12,976 nt of DNA, taken from Deltaproteobacteria bacterium (lineage in GTDB: Bacteria > UBA10199 > DSSB01). The stretch lies in the NCBI GenBank assembly GCA_021772695.1, contig JAJFLL010000229.1:1-12976 (forward strand), read 5' to 3'. How positions within the stretch are numbered: position 1 is the stretch's first letter; the number at the start of each line of letters is the position of its first letter. A model generated the notes under the pieces. The model searched no databases, was not told where the DNA came from, and saw only the letters and a program-made list of their open reading frames with translations. Shown one piece after another: positions 6,456 through 12,976 of this stretch. The position numbers and the translations under genes were made by a program.

Positions 6456-7031
6456 CTATTTTCGAAACCTAGGGTCGGTTTCCGGAGCCGGTCCGGCGGC
6501 GCTCTGGTTGGCCGGCACATGGGTGGGTGATTCTAAGTTCGACATCATATTAAAGTCCGTTCCCAACTCGGAATTATAATACCCGATGGAGCGGAAGGCG
6601 TTGAGGTCGTGATTGTTAGGAAAAAACAGGTCGATGGTCTCGGAATACCCTACTGAAATCCCTACCGGATAATCGATGAGTTGTTGCACCTTTTGAGGAA
6701 GGCGGCCAAAGAGCGAGGGGTCTTTGATGCGAATGGAATTGATGGCCTTGCGCTTGCGTCCCATGGCATCGGTGATCTCCCATTTGTCTTTTAAGGGATT
6801 GAGTCGCAAGATATCGATGCTGTTATTGGTGACCGCCACCGTTATCATTTTATAGCCGGGAATCAAGTTGTCGAGACGAGGGTCATAGCGGGCGTCTAAG
6901 ATGATGCCGTGTTTATGAAGTTCTAGTCGCTGCGATGAGCCGGCACCTTTACCACTCTCGCGGGCCGAGCAGGCCAGTAATAAGGTGAGCATCATCAAGG
7001 GCAATCCAAAGCGCGAAATTTTCTTCATCAT
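6456..7031 (-). CDS. Putative lipoprotein, unknown family
   Basis: The chosen ATG at 7031 has GAGGT (7042-7038) six bases upstream and gives 191 residues. An in-frame TTG at 7052 would place that site inside the coding sequence, and the second ATG at 7028 is also usable. Residues 1-20 form a lipoprotein signal peptide (MMKKISRFGLPLMMLTLLLA) ending in lipobox LLAC with Cys21. Ser at +2 suggests outer-membrane sorting under the E. coli rule. After a short linker, residues 40-160 alternate beta-strand patterns (KMITVAVTNNSIDILRLNP, ETIDLFFP), suggesting one Ig-like or beta-sandwich domain. The last 25 residues are Pro/Ala-rich. I know no family for it. It follows the peptide-transporter operon on the same strand by about 87 bases, with only a weak hairpin between, so read-through expression is possible. 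A role in peptide uptake is not shown. Confidence 0.78.
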   Translation of the reverse strand: MMKKISRFGLPLMMLTLLLACSARESGKGAGSSQRLELHKHGIILDARYDPRLDNLIPGYKMITVAVTNNSIDILRLNPLKDKWEITDAMGRKRKAINSIRIKDPSLFGRLPQKVQQLIDYPVGISVGYSETIDLFFPNNHDLNAFRSIGYYNSELGTDFNMMSNLESPTHVPANQSAAGPAPETDPRFRK

Positions 7032-7078
7032 TCTTATACCTCTACGAGTCAATCGATAGATACAGCCATATTGGGGCG

Positions 7079-7096
7079 AAAAGCCTGTTTACAGGC
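7079..7096 (-). terminator. Weak hairpin terminator after the transporter operon
   Basis: On the minus strand GCCTG (7096-7092), loop TAAA and CAGGC (7087-7083) form a 5-bp hairpin followed by only four T (7082-7079). It sits about 23 bases after the ATPase stop at 7119. The short stem and T-run imply partial termination, leaving some read-through into the lipoprotein gene. Confidence 0.4.
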
Positions 7097-7118
7097 ATGC
7101 CGGCCCCTTGGATTGGGA

Positions 7119-8120
7119 CTAGCGGGTCTCCGAATTTTTTTCAAGGTCGGAAAAGGGTGGAACTTCCTTCACCAGAAGACAGGCCACTCGGTGGTCATCA
7201 TGGAGGGAATCCAAGAATGGGTCTTTTTCCGCACAGATTTCTTGGGCGTAGGGACAACGGGTGCGAAAGGAGCAGCCGCTGGGGGGATTGATGGGGGACG
7301 GCACGTCTCCGGTCAAGACGATCTTTTTTCGGGCCACTTGGGGGCTGGGCACGGGAACCGCCGAAAGCAGGGCGTGGGTATAGGGGTGTCGGGCGGATTC
7401 CAGGTGCTCCGAGTCGATTTCTTCAACGATATGGCCTAAGTACATGACCAAGATCCTCTGGGAAATATGGCGGACTACCTTCAGGTCATGGGCAATAAAA
7501 AGGTAGGTCAGGTCCATGTCTTTCTGCAGGTCCATCATCAGGTTAATGATTTGGGCCTGAATACTCACATCGAGGGCGCTTACCGGCTCATCGGCGATGA
7601 CCAGCTTGGGGTAGAGCATGAGGGAACGGGCGATGCCCACCCGTTGGCGTTGGCCTCCGGAAAATTCGTGGGGGTAGCGGCCATAGGCATTGCGCGACAA
7701 TCCCACCTTATCGATCATCTCTTGAACCCTATTGAGATACCCGGCTTTTTTTCCCATGCCGTGGACCTTGAGGGGTTCGGTCAGGATCTGCCCTACGGTC
7801 ATTCTTGGATTCAATGACGAGTAGGGGTCTTGAAAGATCATCTGAAATTTTTTTCTCAAAGGGCGAAGTTTGCTTTCTTTAAGAGAGGTCAGCTCTTCGC
7901 CCTCTAGGTAGATTTTTCCGGAATCCGGGGCGATGAGCCGCATTAGAAGTCGAGCCAATGTGGTCTTGCCGCACCCGGATTCTCCCACCAAGCCTAAGGT
8001 CTTTCCGCCTTCTAATGAGAATGAGACATCATTGACGGCTTGCACCTTACTCTTTTTCTGCCACCACCAACCCCTCGGCAAGGGGAAGTGTTTTACAATA
8101 TTTTCTACCTTGAGCAACAT
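7119..8120 (-). CDS. oppF: Peptide ABC transporter ATP-binding protein, OppF/DppF type
   Basis: Starting at the ATG at 8120 gives 333 residues, beginning MLLKVENIVKHFPLP as family members usually do. An in-frame TTG at 8135 overlaps the upstream stop but adds only five residues, and neither start has a strong ribosome binding site. All ABC ATPase motifs are intact: Walker A GESGCGKT (46-53), Q-loop Gln97 in FQDPYSSLNP, signature FSGGQRQR (153-160), Walker B LVIADE (173-178), D-loop SALD (181-184) and H-loop His211. The C-terminal oligopeptide-transporter extension has HPYTHALLSAVP (245-256) and four Cys (283, 289, 296, 314), a pattern that binds an Fe-S cluster in some relatives. It should pair with the ATPase at 8132-9298 on the inner face of the membrane to power peptide import. 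It is the last transporter gene, 11 bases after its neighbour. Opp and Dpp cannot be told apart from sequence alone. Confidence 0.93.
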   Translation of the reverse strand: MLLKVENIVKHFPLPRGWWWQKKSKVQAVNDVSFSLEGGKTLGLVGESGCGKTTLARLLMRLIAPDSGKIYLEGEELTSLKESKLRPLRKKFQMIFQDPYSSLNPRMTVGQILTEPLKVHGMGKKAGYLNRVQEMIDKVGLSRNAYGRYPHEFSGGQRQRVGIARSLMLYPKLVIADEPVSALDVSIQAQIINLMMDLQKDMDLTYLFIAHDLKVVRHISQRILVMYLGHIVEEIDSEHLESARHPYTHALLSAVPVPSPQVARKKIVLTGDVPSPINPPSGCSFRTRCPYAQEICAEKDPFLDSLHDDHRVACLLVKEVPPFSDLEKNSETR

Positions 8121-8131
8121 AGTTTCAAATC

Positions 8132-9298
8132 TCAATAATTCAGACAGCGCAGGTATTGTCCTTCACCCACGTATTTCATACTGGGAATCTTTCGTTGGCA
8201 TGCCCCCACCATTCGAGGACAACGCCCGGCGAAGCGGCAGCCTTCGGGCATTTCGCCCAAGGAGGGAACGAGGCCACCGATGGTGGCAAGCTTTCCGCCC
8301 ATCGGTTCAAACAGTTGAGGGATCGAATTCAACAGACCGATGGTATAAGGGTGTTTGGGTCTATTAAAGATTCGGTCTACCGGCGCCTGTTCTGCTTCGA
8401 GACCGGCGTACATGACCAAGACATCGTCGCATACCTGCGCTACCACACCGAGGTCATGGGTGATCAATAGAACCGACATGTGAAACTCATCGATGAGTTC
8501 CTGAATCAAGTCTAGGATTTGTGCTTGGATGGTTACGTCTAAAGCCGTTGTCGGTTCATCGGCAATTAAAATATCAGGCTGGCAGGCTAAGGCCATAGCA
8601 ATCATGACCCGTTGGCGCATGCCGCCGCTCATTTGGTGGGGATAATCGCGGATGCGTTGGTGGGCGTCGGGAATGCGAACCTTTCGCAGCATGTCGATGG
8701 CAAGATCACGGGCATCGCTCTTGGAAAAATCTCGGTGGGTGCGTATGGATTCCATAATTTGATCGCCCACCGTGAAAACCGGATTCAGTGAAGTCATGGG
8801 CTCTTGAAAGATCATGGCGATCTTATTGCCTCTGATCTTACGGATCTCATCTTGGTTTAGCTTATATAAATCAATACCACCTACCGGTTCCTGCTCCCAG
8901 GTAATCAAAGAAGCCGTGTGGTCACTGGGCGAAATTTTGGGGGGACCATAAATGGGAGTCAATTCTTCTTCATCTGAAGATGCTGCATCTGGTGGCAGCG
9001 GAGTCTTTTCAACATCGGTTTCATCAGAGGACGGTTTTTTTTCTGGGCTCGGTGGCGGCGATAGAGATTCAGGGACGTCTCCGTAATAAAGGGCCTGGCC
9101 CGAGGCGATGCGTCCAGGATCATCGATGAGTTGGAGCAAAGACAGAGCTGTTAAGGTCTTGCCACAACCGGACTCACCCACGATGCCCAATACCTTTCCC
9201 TGGTTTAAGGAAAAACTGATGCCATCTACGGCGGCCACTTCTTCCCCGTCTAAGGGAAAGGTAACGCGAAGATCCTTAACTTTTAAAATAACGCCCAT
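8132..9298 (-). CDS. oppD: Peptide ABC transporter ATP-binding protein, OppD/DppD type, with acidic insert
   Basis: This 388-residue ATPase is longer than the usual 320-340. The core is intact: Walker A GESGCGKT (41-48), Q-loop Gln165 in FQEPMTSLNP, signature MSGGMRQR (223-230), Walker B ILIADE (243-248), TTALD (250-254) and H-loop His281. The C-terminal extension has HPYTIGLLNSIP (316-327) and Cys354, 360, 367 and 385. The extra length is one insertion at about 74-140, between the strand SGQALYYG and GIDLYKLNQDEIRKIRG, which are normally almost adjacent. It is rich in Pro, Ser, Asp and Glu (for example SPPPSPEKKPSSDETDVEK) and looks disordered. No frameshift is needed, since the frame stays open with normal motifs on both sides. 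The ATG at 9298 follows the permease stop by 12 bases with only a weak ribosome binding site, so translation is probably coupled. Confidence 0.93.
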   Translation of the reverse strand: MGVILKVKDLRVTFPLDGEEVAAVDGISFSLNQGKVLGIVGESGCGKTLTALSLLQLIDDPGRIASGQALYYGDVPESLSPPPSPEKKPSSDETDVEKTPLPPDAASSDEEELTPIYGPPKISPSDHTASLITWEQEPVGGIDLYKLNQDEIRKIRGNKIAMIFQEPMTSLNPVFTVGDQIMESIRTHRDFSKSDARDLAIDMLRKVRIPDAHQRIRDYPHQMSGGMRQRVMIAMALACQPDILIADEPTTALDVTIQAQILDLIQELIDEFHMSVLLITHDLGVVAQVCDDVLVMYAGLEAEQAPVDRIFNRPKHPYTIGLLNSIPQLFEPMGGKLATIGGLVPSLGEMPEGCRFAGRCPRMVGACQRKIPSMKYVGEGQYLRCLNY

Positions 9299-9310
9299 GT
9301 TCTAGGGTGC

Positions 9311-10366
9311 CTACCTTCGTAATTTGGGGTCGATGGCATCTCGCAGGCCCTCACCAACCAAATTAAAGGATGTGATGGTCAAAAAAATCGCGGCTCCGGG
9401 AAAAATGGTTAGCCACCAGGCAATATCCATAAAGGCCCGCGACTGAGAAAGCAAGTCTCCCCAACTGGGGGTTGGGGGTTGAACGCCAAAGCCCAGAAAA
9501 CTTAAGGAAGATTCCACTAAGATGGCTGCCGCAATGCCGAAGGTGGCCGAAACCAAAACAGGTGCCAAAGCATTGGGAAGAATATGCCGAAAAATAATGC
9601 GTCGGGTCTTCATGCCCTGGGATCGGCAGGCCGTGACGAAGTCTTGATCGCGCAGTTTCAAAAATTCTCCCCTAGACAAGCGGGCAATGCCGGTCCACCC
9701 GGTCAGTCCAATGATGATCATGATGTTATAGATGGAGGGGCCGAAAATGGCCAAGATAGTCAAGATGAGAAAAAAGGTAGGGAAGCAAATGACGACCTCG
9801 ATCAATCGAGACAGGAGCATATCGAGACGGCCCCCAAAAAAACCGGCCAAGGCCCCAATAATAATTCCGATGAGCGTATAGATACCAACGGCCACAAAGC
9901 CGACAGAGAGGGAGATGCGGCTACCGTAAATCATTCTCGAGAGGACATCGCGGCCTTGCTCGTCGGTGCCTAAAAGATGGTATTCATCGGGGGGTAAGAG
10001 AATCGATTCGAGGTCGTAATCGTTCGGGGAATAAGGGACCAGGGTATACCGAACATCGGCGCCCTTTTTTTCTAATTTATCAAAATTCCATTCTCTGATT
10101 TCCGGATACAAGTTCAAGTGAGTCAAGGGCCAGATTTTTTGTAAGATAGGGAAATAGACTTTACCCTCATATCGAACATAAAGCGGTTGGCTATTGGCCA
10201 GTAGAGGTGCCACTAGGGCGACGAAGCCCATGGCCAGGATGATGATGAGGCCGATGCGATTTAACCAACTGCGGGAAAATTGCCGTCGCACGATGGCCCA
10301 GTAGGAGGATTTTTCCTGGGGGGGCTTAAGCTTTTTCGCCTGATGATTTTCTAAAATGAGTGCCAC
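9311..10366 (-). CDS. oppC: Peptide ABC transporter permease, OppC/DppC/YejE type
   Basis: The 351-residue protein starts at a GTG (10366) with GAGGA just upstream; no ATG is in frame nearby. A cytoplasmic N-terminus leads to TM1 (about 37-57). A long periplasmic segment (about 58-130) with PLYVRYEGKVYFP follows, then HLLGTDEQGRDVLSRMIYG (130-148) and five more membrane spans (about 154-176, 190-210, 212-228, 268-290, 316-338). The cytoplasmic EAA-type loop that contacts the ATPases is at about 233-264 (DFVTACRSQGMKTRRIIFRH). The large first periplasmic loop and its VRYEGKVYFP motif recall YejE-like permeases of the microcin C/peptide importer class, though those pair with a single fused ATPase, unlike here. 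It forms the channel with the permease at 10406-11524, whose stop is 39 bases upstream. Confidence 0.93.
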   Translation of the reverse strand: MALILENHQAKKLKPPQEKSSYWAIVRRQFSRSWLNRIGLIIILAMGFVALVAPLLANSQPLYVRYEGKVYFPILQKIWPLTHLNLYPEIREWNFDKLEKKGADVRYTLVPYSPNDYDLESILLPPDEYHLLGTDEQGRDVLSRMIYGSRISLSVGFVAVGIYTLIGIIIGALAGFFGGRLDMLLSRLIEVVICFPTFFLILTILAIFGPSIYNIMIIIGLTGWTGIARLSRGEFLKLRDQDFVTACRSQGMKTRRIIFRHILPNALAPVLVSATFGIAAAILVESSLSFLGFGVQPPTPSWGDLLSQSRAFMDIAWWLTIFPGAAIFLTITSFNLVGEGLRDAIDPKLRR

Positions 10367-10405
10367 GGATCCTCGAATGAAATAATTTTGCCTGGTTGTT
10401 TCAGT

Positions 10406-11524
10406 CTAGCGAACTTCACGAGCCTTAAAACTTACCCTTGGGTCGACCCAGACATAGGCTAAATCACTGATTAACAAACTAATTAGGGTCAAAAACGCTG
10501 AAATGGCGGCGATGGCCATGATCGTCGGGTAGTCCCGCGCCAGTACCGATTCAAAAGCCAGTCGTCCCATACCTGGAATGGCGAATATTTGTTCGATGAT
10601 GATAGACCCTCCCAACAATGCGGGCAGCAGGGTGCCCATCAGGGTCACCAAAGGAATTAAGGAATTGCGAAAGGCATGGTGCCAAACGGCTCGTTTGAAA
10701 GTAAGCCCTTTGGCTAGGGCGGTACGCACATAATCTTGATGCAAGGTTTCTAAAATATTCGTGCGGGAAAATCGGGTTAAAAAGGCGAAACTACCATAAA
10801 CCATTGCCGTAACCGGCAGCACCAAATGCCAGGCAATATTGCCCAGCTTTTTCCAAAAAGGAAAATTCTCCGCTCCGTCACTGAGCAGGCCCACAATGGG
10901 AAACCAATTCAAGTGATCCCCTCCCGCAAAATACATCAACAATAAGGTGGCCACCCAAAAACTTGGTAGAGAGTATAAAACAAATAACAGCAGCATAATG
11001 GTTTTGTCAGAGAAAGAGTCGCTCCGTACCGCCGAAAAAACTCCCAAGGGAATCGAGATAAAATATACAATTAGGATTTCGATTAAATTCAGGGCCAAGG
11101 TGATGGGAAGGGCTTCTTTTATTTTGTCCCATACGGGCCGATGGTCCTTAAAAGAAGTGCCGAAATTGAGTTGAAACATTTCGGTTAGCCAAATTTTGTA
11201 CTGAATAAAATTTTGTCCCAGGAATTCCAGGGCCCGCCGGGAAAATTTGGGGTCTACTTTGGGGTCATCGCCGTATAGAAAAGCCGTGGTCCGGTGAATC
11301 CATGCCTCGTAATAGGTGGGCAATTCGACTTTGAGACCATAGAGTTTTAGGGTTTCGTCGGCTACAGATGCTGAAAGGGCTTCGGATTTCAGGCCTTGTG
11401 CGGCCTGCATCTTCAGGCTCACGGGGTTCCCCGGTGCGAGCTTGATCATGAAAAAGGTAATGACGGTAATACCCAAAAGGGTGGGGATAATCGCTAGCAG
11501 ACGTTTGAAAAGGTAATAGCTCAT
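10406..11524 (-). CDS. oppB: Peptide ABC transporter permease, OppB/DppB/YejB type
   Basis: The 372-residue protein begins MSYYLFKRLLAIIPTLLGIT, the usual OppB/DppB N-terminus with TM1 at about 9-29 and the APG-P motif (30-34). Further spans are near 143-165, 175-199, 232-250, 288-312 and 334-356. The EAA-type loop is near 261-290 (QDYVRTALAKGLTFKRAVWH), and the C-terminus carries the family's DPR (361-363). The segment between TM1 and TM2 is about 113 residues, longer than in ordinary OppB, and includes FGTSFKDHRPVWDKIKEALP. That length is closer to YejB-like permeases. The ATG overlaps the stop of the binding-protein gene as ATGA (11524-11521), with AAGGGAGA immediately upstream, so translation is probably coupled. 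Confidence 0.93.
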   Translation of the reverse strand: MSYYLFKRLLAIIPTLLGITVITFFMIKLAPGNPVSLKMQAAQGLKSEALSASVADETLKLYGLKVELPTYYEAWIHRTTAFLYGDDPKVDPKFSRRALEFLGQNFIQYKIWLTEMFQLNFGTSFKDHRPVWDKIKEALPITLALNLIEILIVYFISIPLGVFSAVRSDSFSDKTIMLLLFVLYSLPSFWVATLLLMYFAGGDHLNWFPIVGLLSDGAENFPFWKKLGNIAWHLVLPVTAMVYGSFAFLTRFSRTNILETLHQDYVRTALAKGLTFKRAVWHHAFRNSLIPLVTLMGTLLPALLGGSIIIEQIFAIPGMGRLAFESVLARDYPTIMAIAAISAFLTLISLLISDLAYVWVDPRVSFKAREVR

Positions 11525-12976
11525 TCTCCCTTAGAAATCTGCCATTCTAGAACATCAAGTCCACCTTTGTATACCTTTACATTTTTAAAGCGTTTGTCCC
11601 GTGCCACCAGGGCGGGACCCGAATAGAGGAAGGCATAAGGCTGCTCATCATGAATGATTTCATGAAAGCGATGGTATAATTCGGCCCGATCCCCCTTATC
11701 AAAGACTTGTCTGGCTTGTTCCATAATTTGGTCGGCCTCTCCATTGGTAAAACCCACAAAATTTGATCCCTTTTCGGCTTGGGAGGAGTGCCATACCTGG
11801 TAAGGGTCCTCATCGAAACCGAAGGACCAAGCGAGCGATACGGCATCAAATTTTCGGGCATTGAGGTGTTGCACAAAGGCGGCCCACTCCATGGTGCGAA
11901 TTTCCATATCAATGCCCGCATCTTCAAAATCCTTTTTCATAATGGTGGCCAGGCGGGTGTAAAAATCGGCGCCAGCAGGAATTAGAAAGGTGAAGGAAAA
12001 TTTTTGCCCGTCCTTCTCACGAATGCCGTCCCCATTTTTATCGATCCATCCGGCTTCCGATAATAATTTTTTGGCCGCTTGGGGATCGTAAGAAATAGGT
12101 TTGATATTGGGATTATTCTCATAGCCAAAGACCCAGAATGGTCCCGTAGTAATTTTGCCGAGACCGTATTCGAGTTTATCGACGATGGCCTCACGATTGA
12201 TCAAGTGGGCCAGGGCCTTCCGCACCTTTTTGTCTGAGAAATAGGGTCGTCTTAAATTCCAACCGATGTAACGGTAGCCTGGCGTAAAATACTTATGTTT
12301 GACAAAGTCCTCGTTGAATTTTTCAGAATCTGTTTGCCGAACCCACTGAATGGGCCGCAAGGAGGTAATGTCGAGCTGGCCTTTTTTTAGCACCTGCAAG
12401 GCAACGGTATCATCGGGGATGATCTTGAACCTAATACTCTTGATATGGGGCAAATTTTCTTGATCCCAATAGTTCGGATCTCGTTCCAGCAGAAGGTGTT
12501 TGCCGGTTTTCCATTCGACAAACTTGTAGGGACCATTCCCAACGGGTTTTCGGGAGGCGGGATGGCTGTTGAAGTCGCCGGCTTGATCAAAAATATGTTT
12601 GGGAATAATAGGAATCCCCCCGACGAATTCCAAGGCTTTGAAATAGGGAAGGGCATAGGTGAAACGAACCGTATAATCGTCTAACTTTTCCAAGTTTGAA
12701 ATGTCTTTATAATAAACTCGAAGGTGCGGGGCATCGACCTTATCATTCATGATTTGTTGAAAGGAATACAGCACATCGTCGGCGGTTATGGGTTTGCCGT
12801 CATGCCACTTGATGTCGTCACGCAAATGAAAGGTGAACGTTAGTTTGTCTTCGCTAACCTCCCAAGACTTGGCCATTTTTGGTTTCCATTCCAGGGTCTC
12901 ATTATCTCTCTCGATCAAGCTGTCATAGAGAAAATGATTGATTCGGCTGGCATACGCATCGGTCGAGGTTAAAGGG
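11521..12976 (-). CDS. Peptide ABC transporter substrate-binding protein (5' end outside window)
   Basis: The frame is open from the right edge to the TGA at 11523-11521: 484 residues visible. The window opens inside the conserved start of the domain (PLTSTDAYASRINHFLYDSL), so the signal peptide and perhaps 40-60 residues are missing. The TTG at 12918 is an internal Leu, not a start. SBP family 5 hallmarks are clear: DNETLEWKPKMAKSW, FHLRDDIKWHDGKPITADDV and GNGPYKFVEW. Near the C-terminus DPYQVWHSSQ, NFVGFTNGEADQIMEQARQ and ELYHRFHEIIHDEQPYAFLY are typical of the family. It would capture peptides in the periplasm and deliver them to the permease pair. Peptide is the likeliest ligand, but the family also binds nickel, sugars and other compounds. 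It heads the visible operon, whose promoter must lie to the right. Confidence 0.92.
   Translation of the reverse strand, partial: PLTSTDAYASRINHFLYDSLIERDNETLEWKPKMAKSWEVSEDKLTFTFHLRDDIKWHDGKPITADDVLYSFQQIMNDKVDAPHLRVYYKDISNLEKLDDYTVRFTYALPYFKALEFVGGIPIIPKHIFDQAGDFNSHPASRKPVGNGPYKFVEWKTGKHLLLERDPNYWDQENLPHIKSIRFKIIPDDTVALQVLKKGQLDITSLRPIQWVRQTDSEKFNEDFVKHKYFTPGYRYIGWNLRRPYFSDKKVRKALAHLINREAIVDKLEYGLGKITTGPFWVFGYENNPNIKPISYDPQAAKKLLSEAGWIDKNGDGIREKDGQKFSFTFLIPAGADFYTRLATIMKKDFEDAGIDMEIRTMEWAAFVQHLNARKFDAVSLAWSFGFDEDPYQVWHSSQAEKGSNFVGFTNGEADQIMEQARQVFDKGDRAELYHRFHEIIHDEQPYAFLYSGPALVARDKRFKNVKVYKGGLDVLEWQISKGE

Noticed and set aside
9584..9973. Plus-strand frame of 129 codons opposite the OppC-type permease.
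   Set aside because: Its polar, low-complexity product mirrors the membrane segments of the real gene on the other strand, and it lacks a credible start signal.

Overview
The window suggests a Gram-negative bacterium with mid-range GC. Two genes have lipobox-type (lipoprotein) signals, one small gene has a Sec signal peptide, and there is a complete peptide-type ABC importer. The mix of very large helical protein, Cys-rich repeat protein and extended-loop permeases fits the old 'Deltaproteobacteria'/Bdellovibrionota groups, but that placement is inference. I see no mobile element, phage gene, CRISPR array, tRNA or rRNA.

Left third (1-3797): one uninterrupted minus-strand reading frame of at least 1265 codons, starting at 3797 and running off the left edge. 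It encodes a giant, soluble-looking, helix-rich protein of no family I recognise. All plus-strand frames here are shadows of it.

Divergent control region (3798-4184): a plus promoter (TTGTCC-16-TATAAT) whose -10 overlaps a possible minus promoter, an extended -10 next to the giant gene, two competing inverted repeats, and a 44-codon upstream ORF with its own AAGGAG. The stop codon of that ORF lies inside a hairpin. This leader precedes a 564-residue plus-strand gene (4185-5879) for an envelope protein resembling a beta-propeller, with a lipobox unusually far from the start (Cys109).

Middle (5880-7118): a small exported GLG1-type Cys-rich repeat protein (6121-6369, +) and a convergent lipoprotein gene (6456-7031, -). 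The two plus-strand genes end in near-identical rho-independent terminators (36 of 40 positions), with changes that keep the hairpin folded. The second also appears to terminate the minus strand.

Right half (7119-12976, minus strand): an operon for oligopeptide/dipeptide import, transcribed right to left: substrate-binding protein (N-terminus beyond the right edge), permease B, permease C, ATPase D, ATPase F. The genes overlap or sit within 40 bases of each other. The binding protein would capture peptide in the periplasm, the two permeases form the channel, and the two ATPases drive it. The oddest part is an approximately 67-residue acidic, Pro/Ser-rich insertion in ATPase D, between Walker A and the Q-loop. 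The minus-strand lipoprotein gene lies just downstream and may be expressed by read-through.
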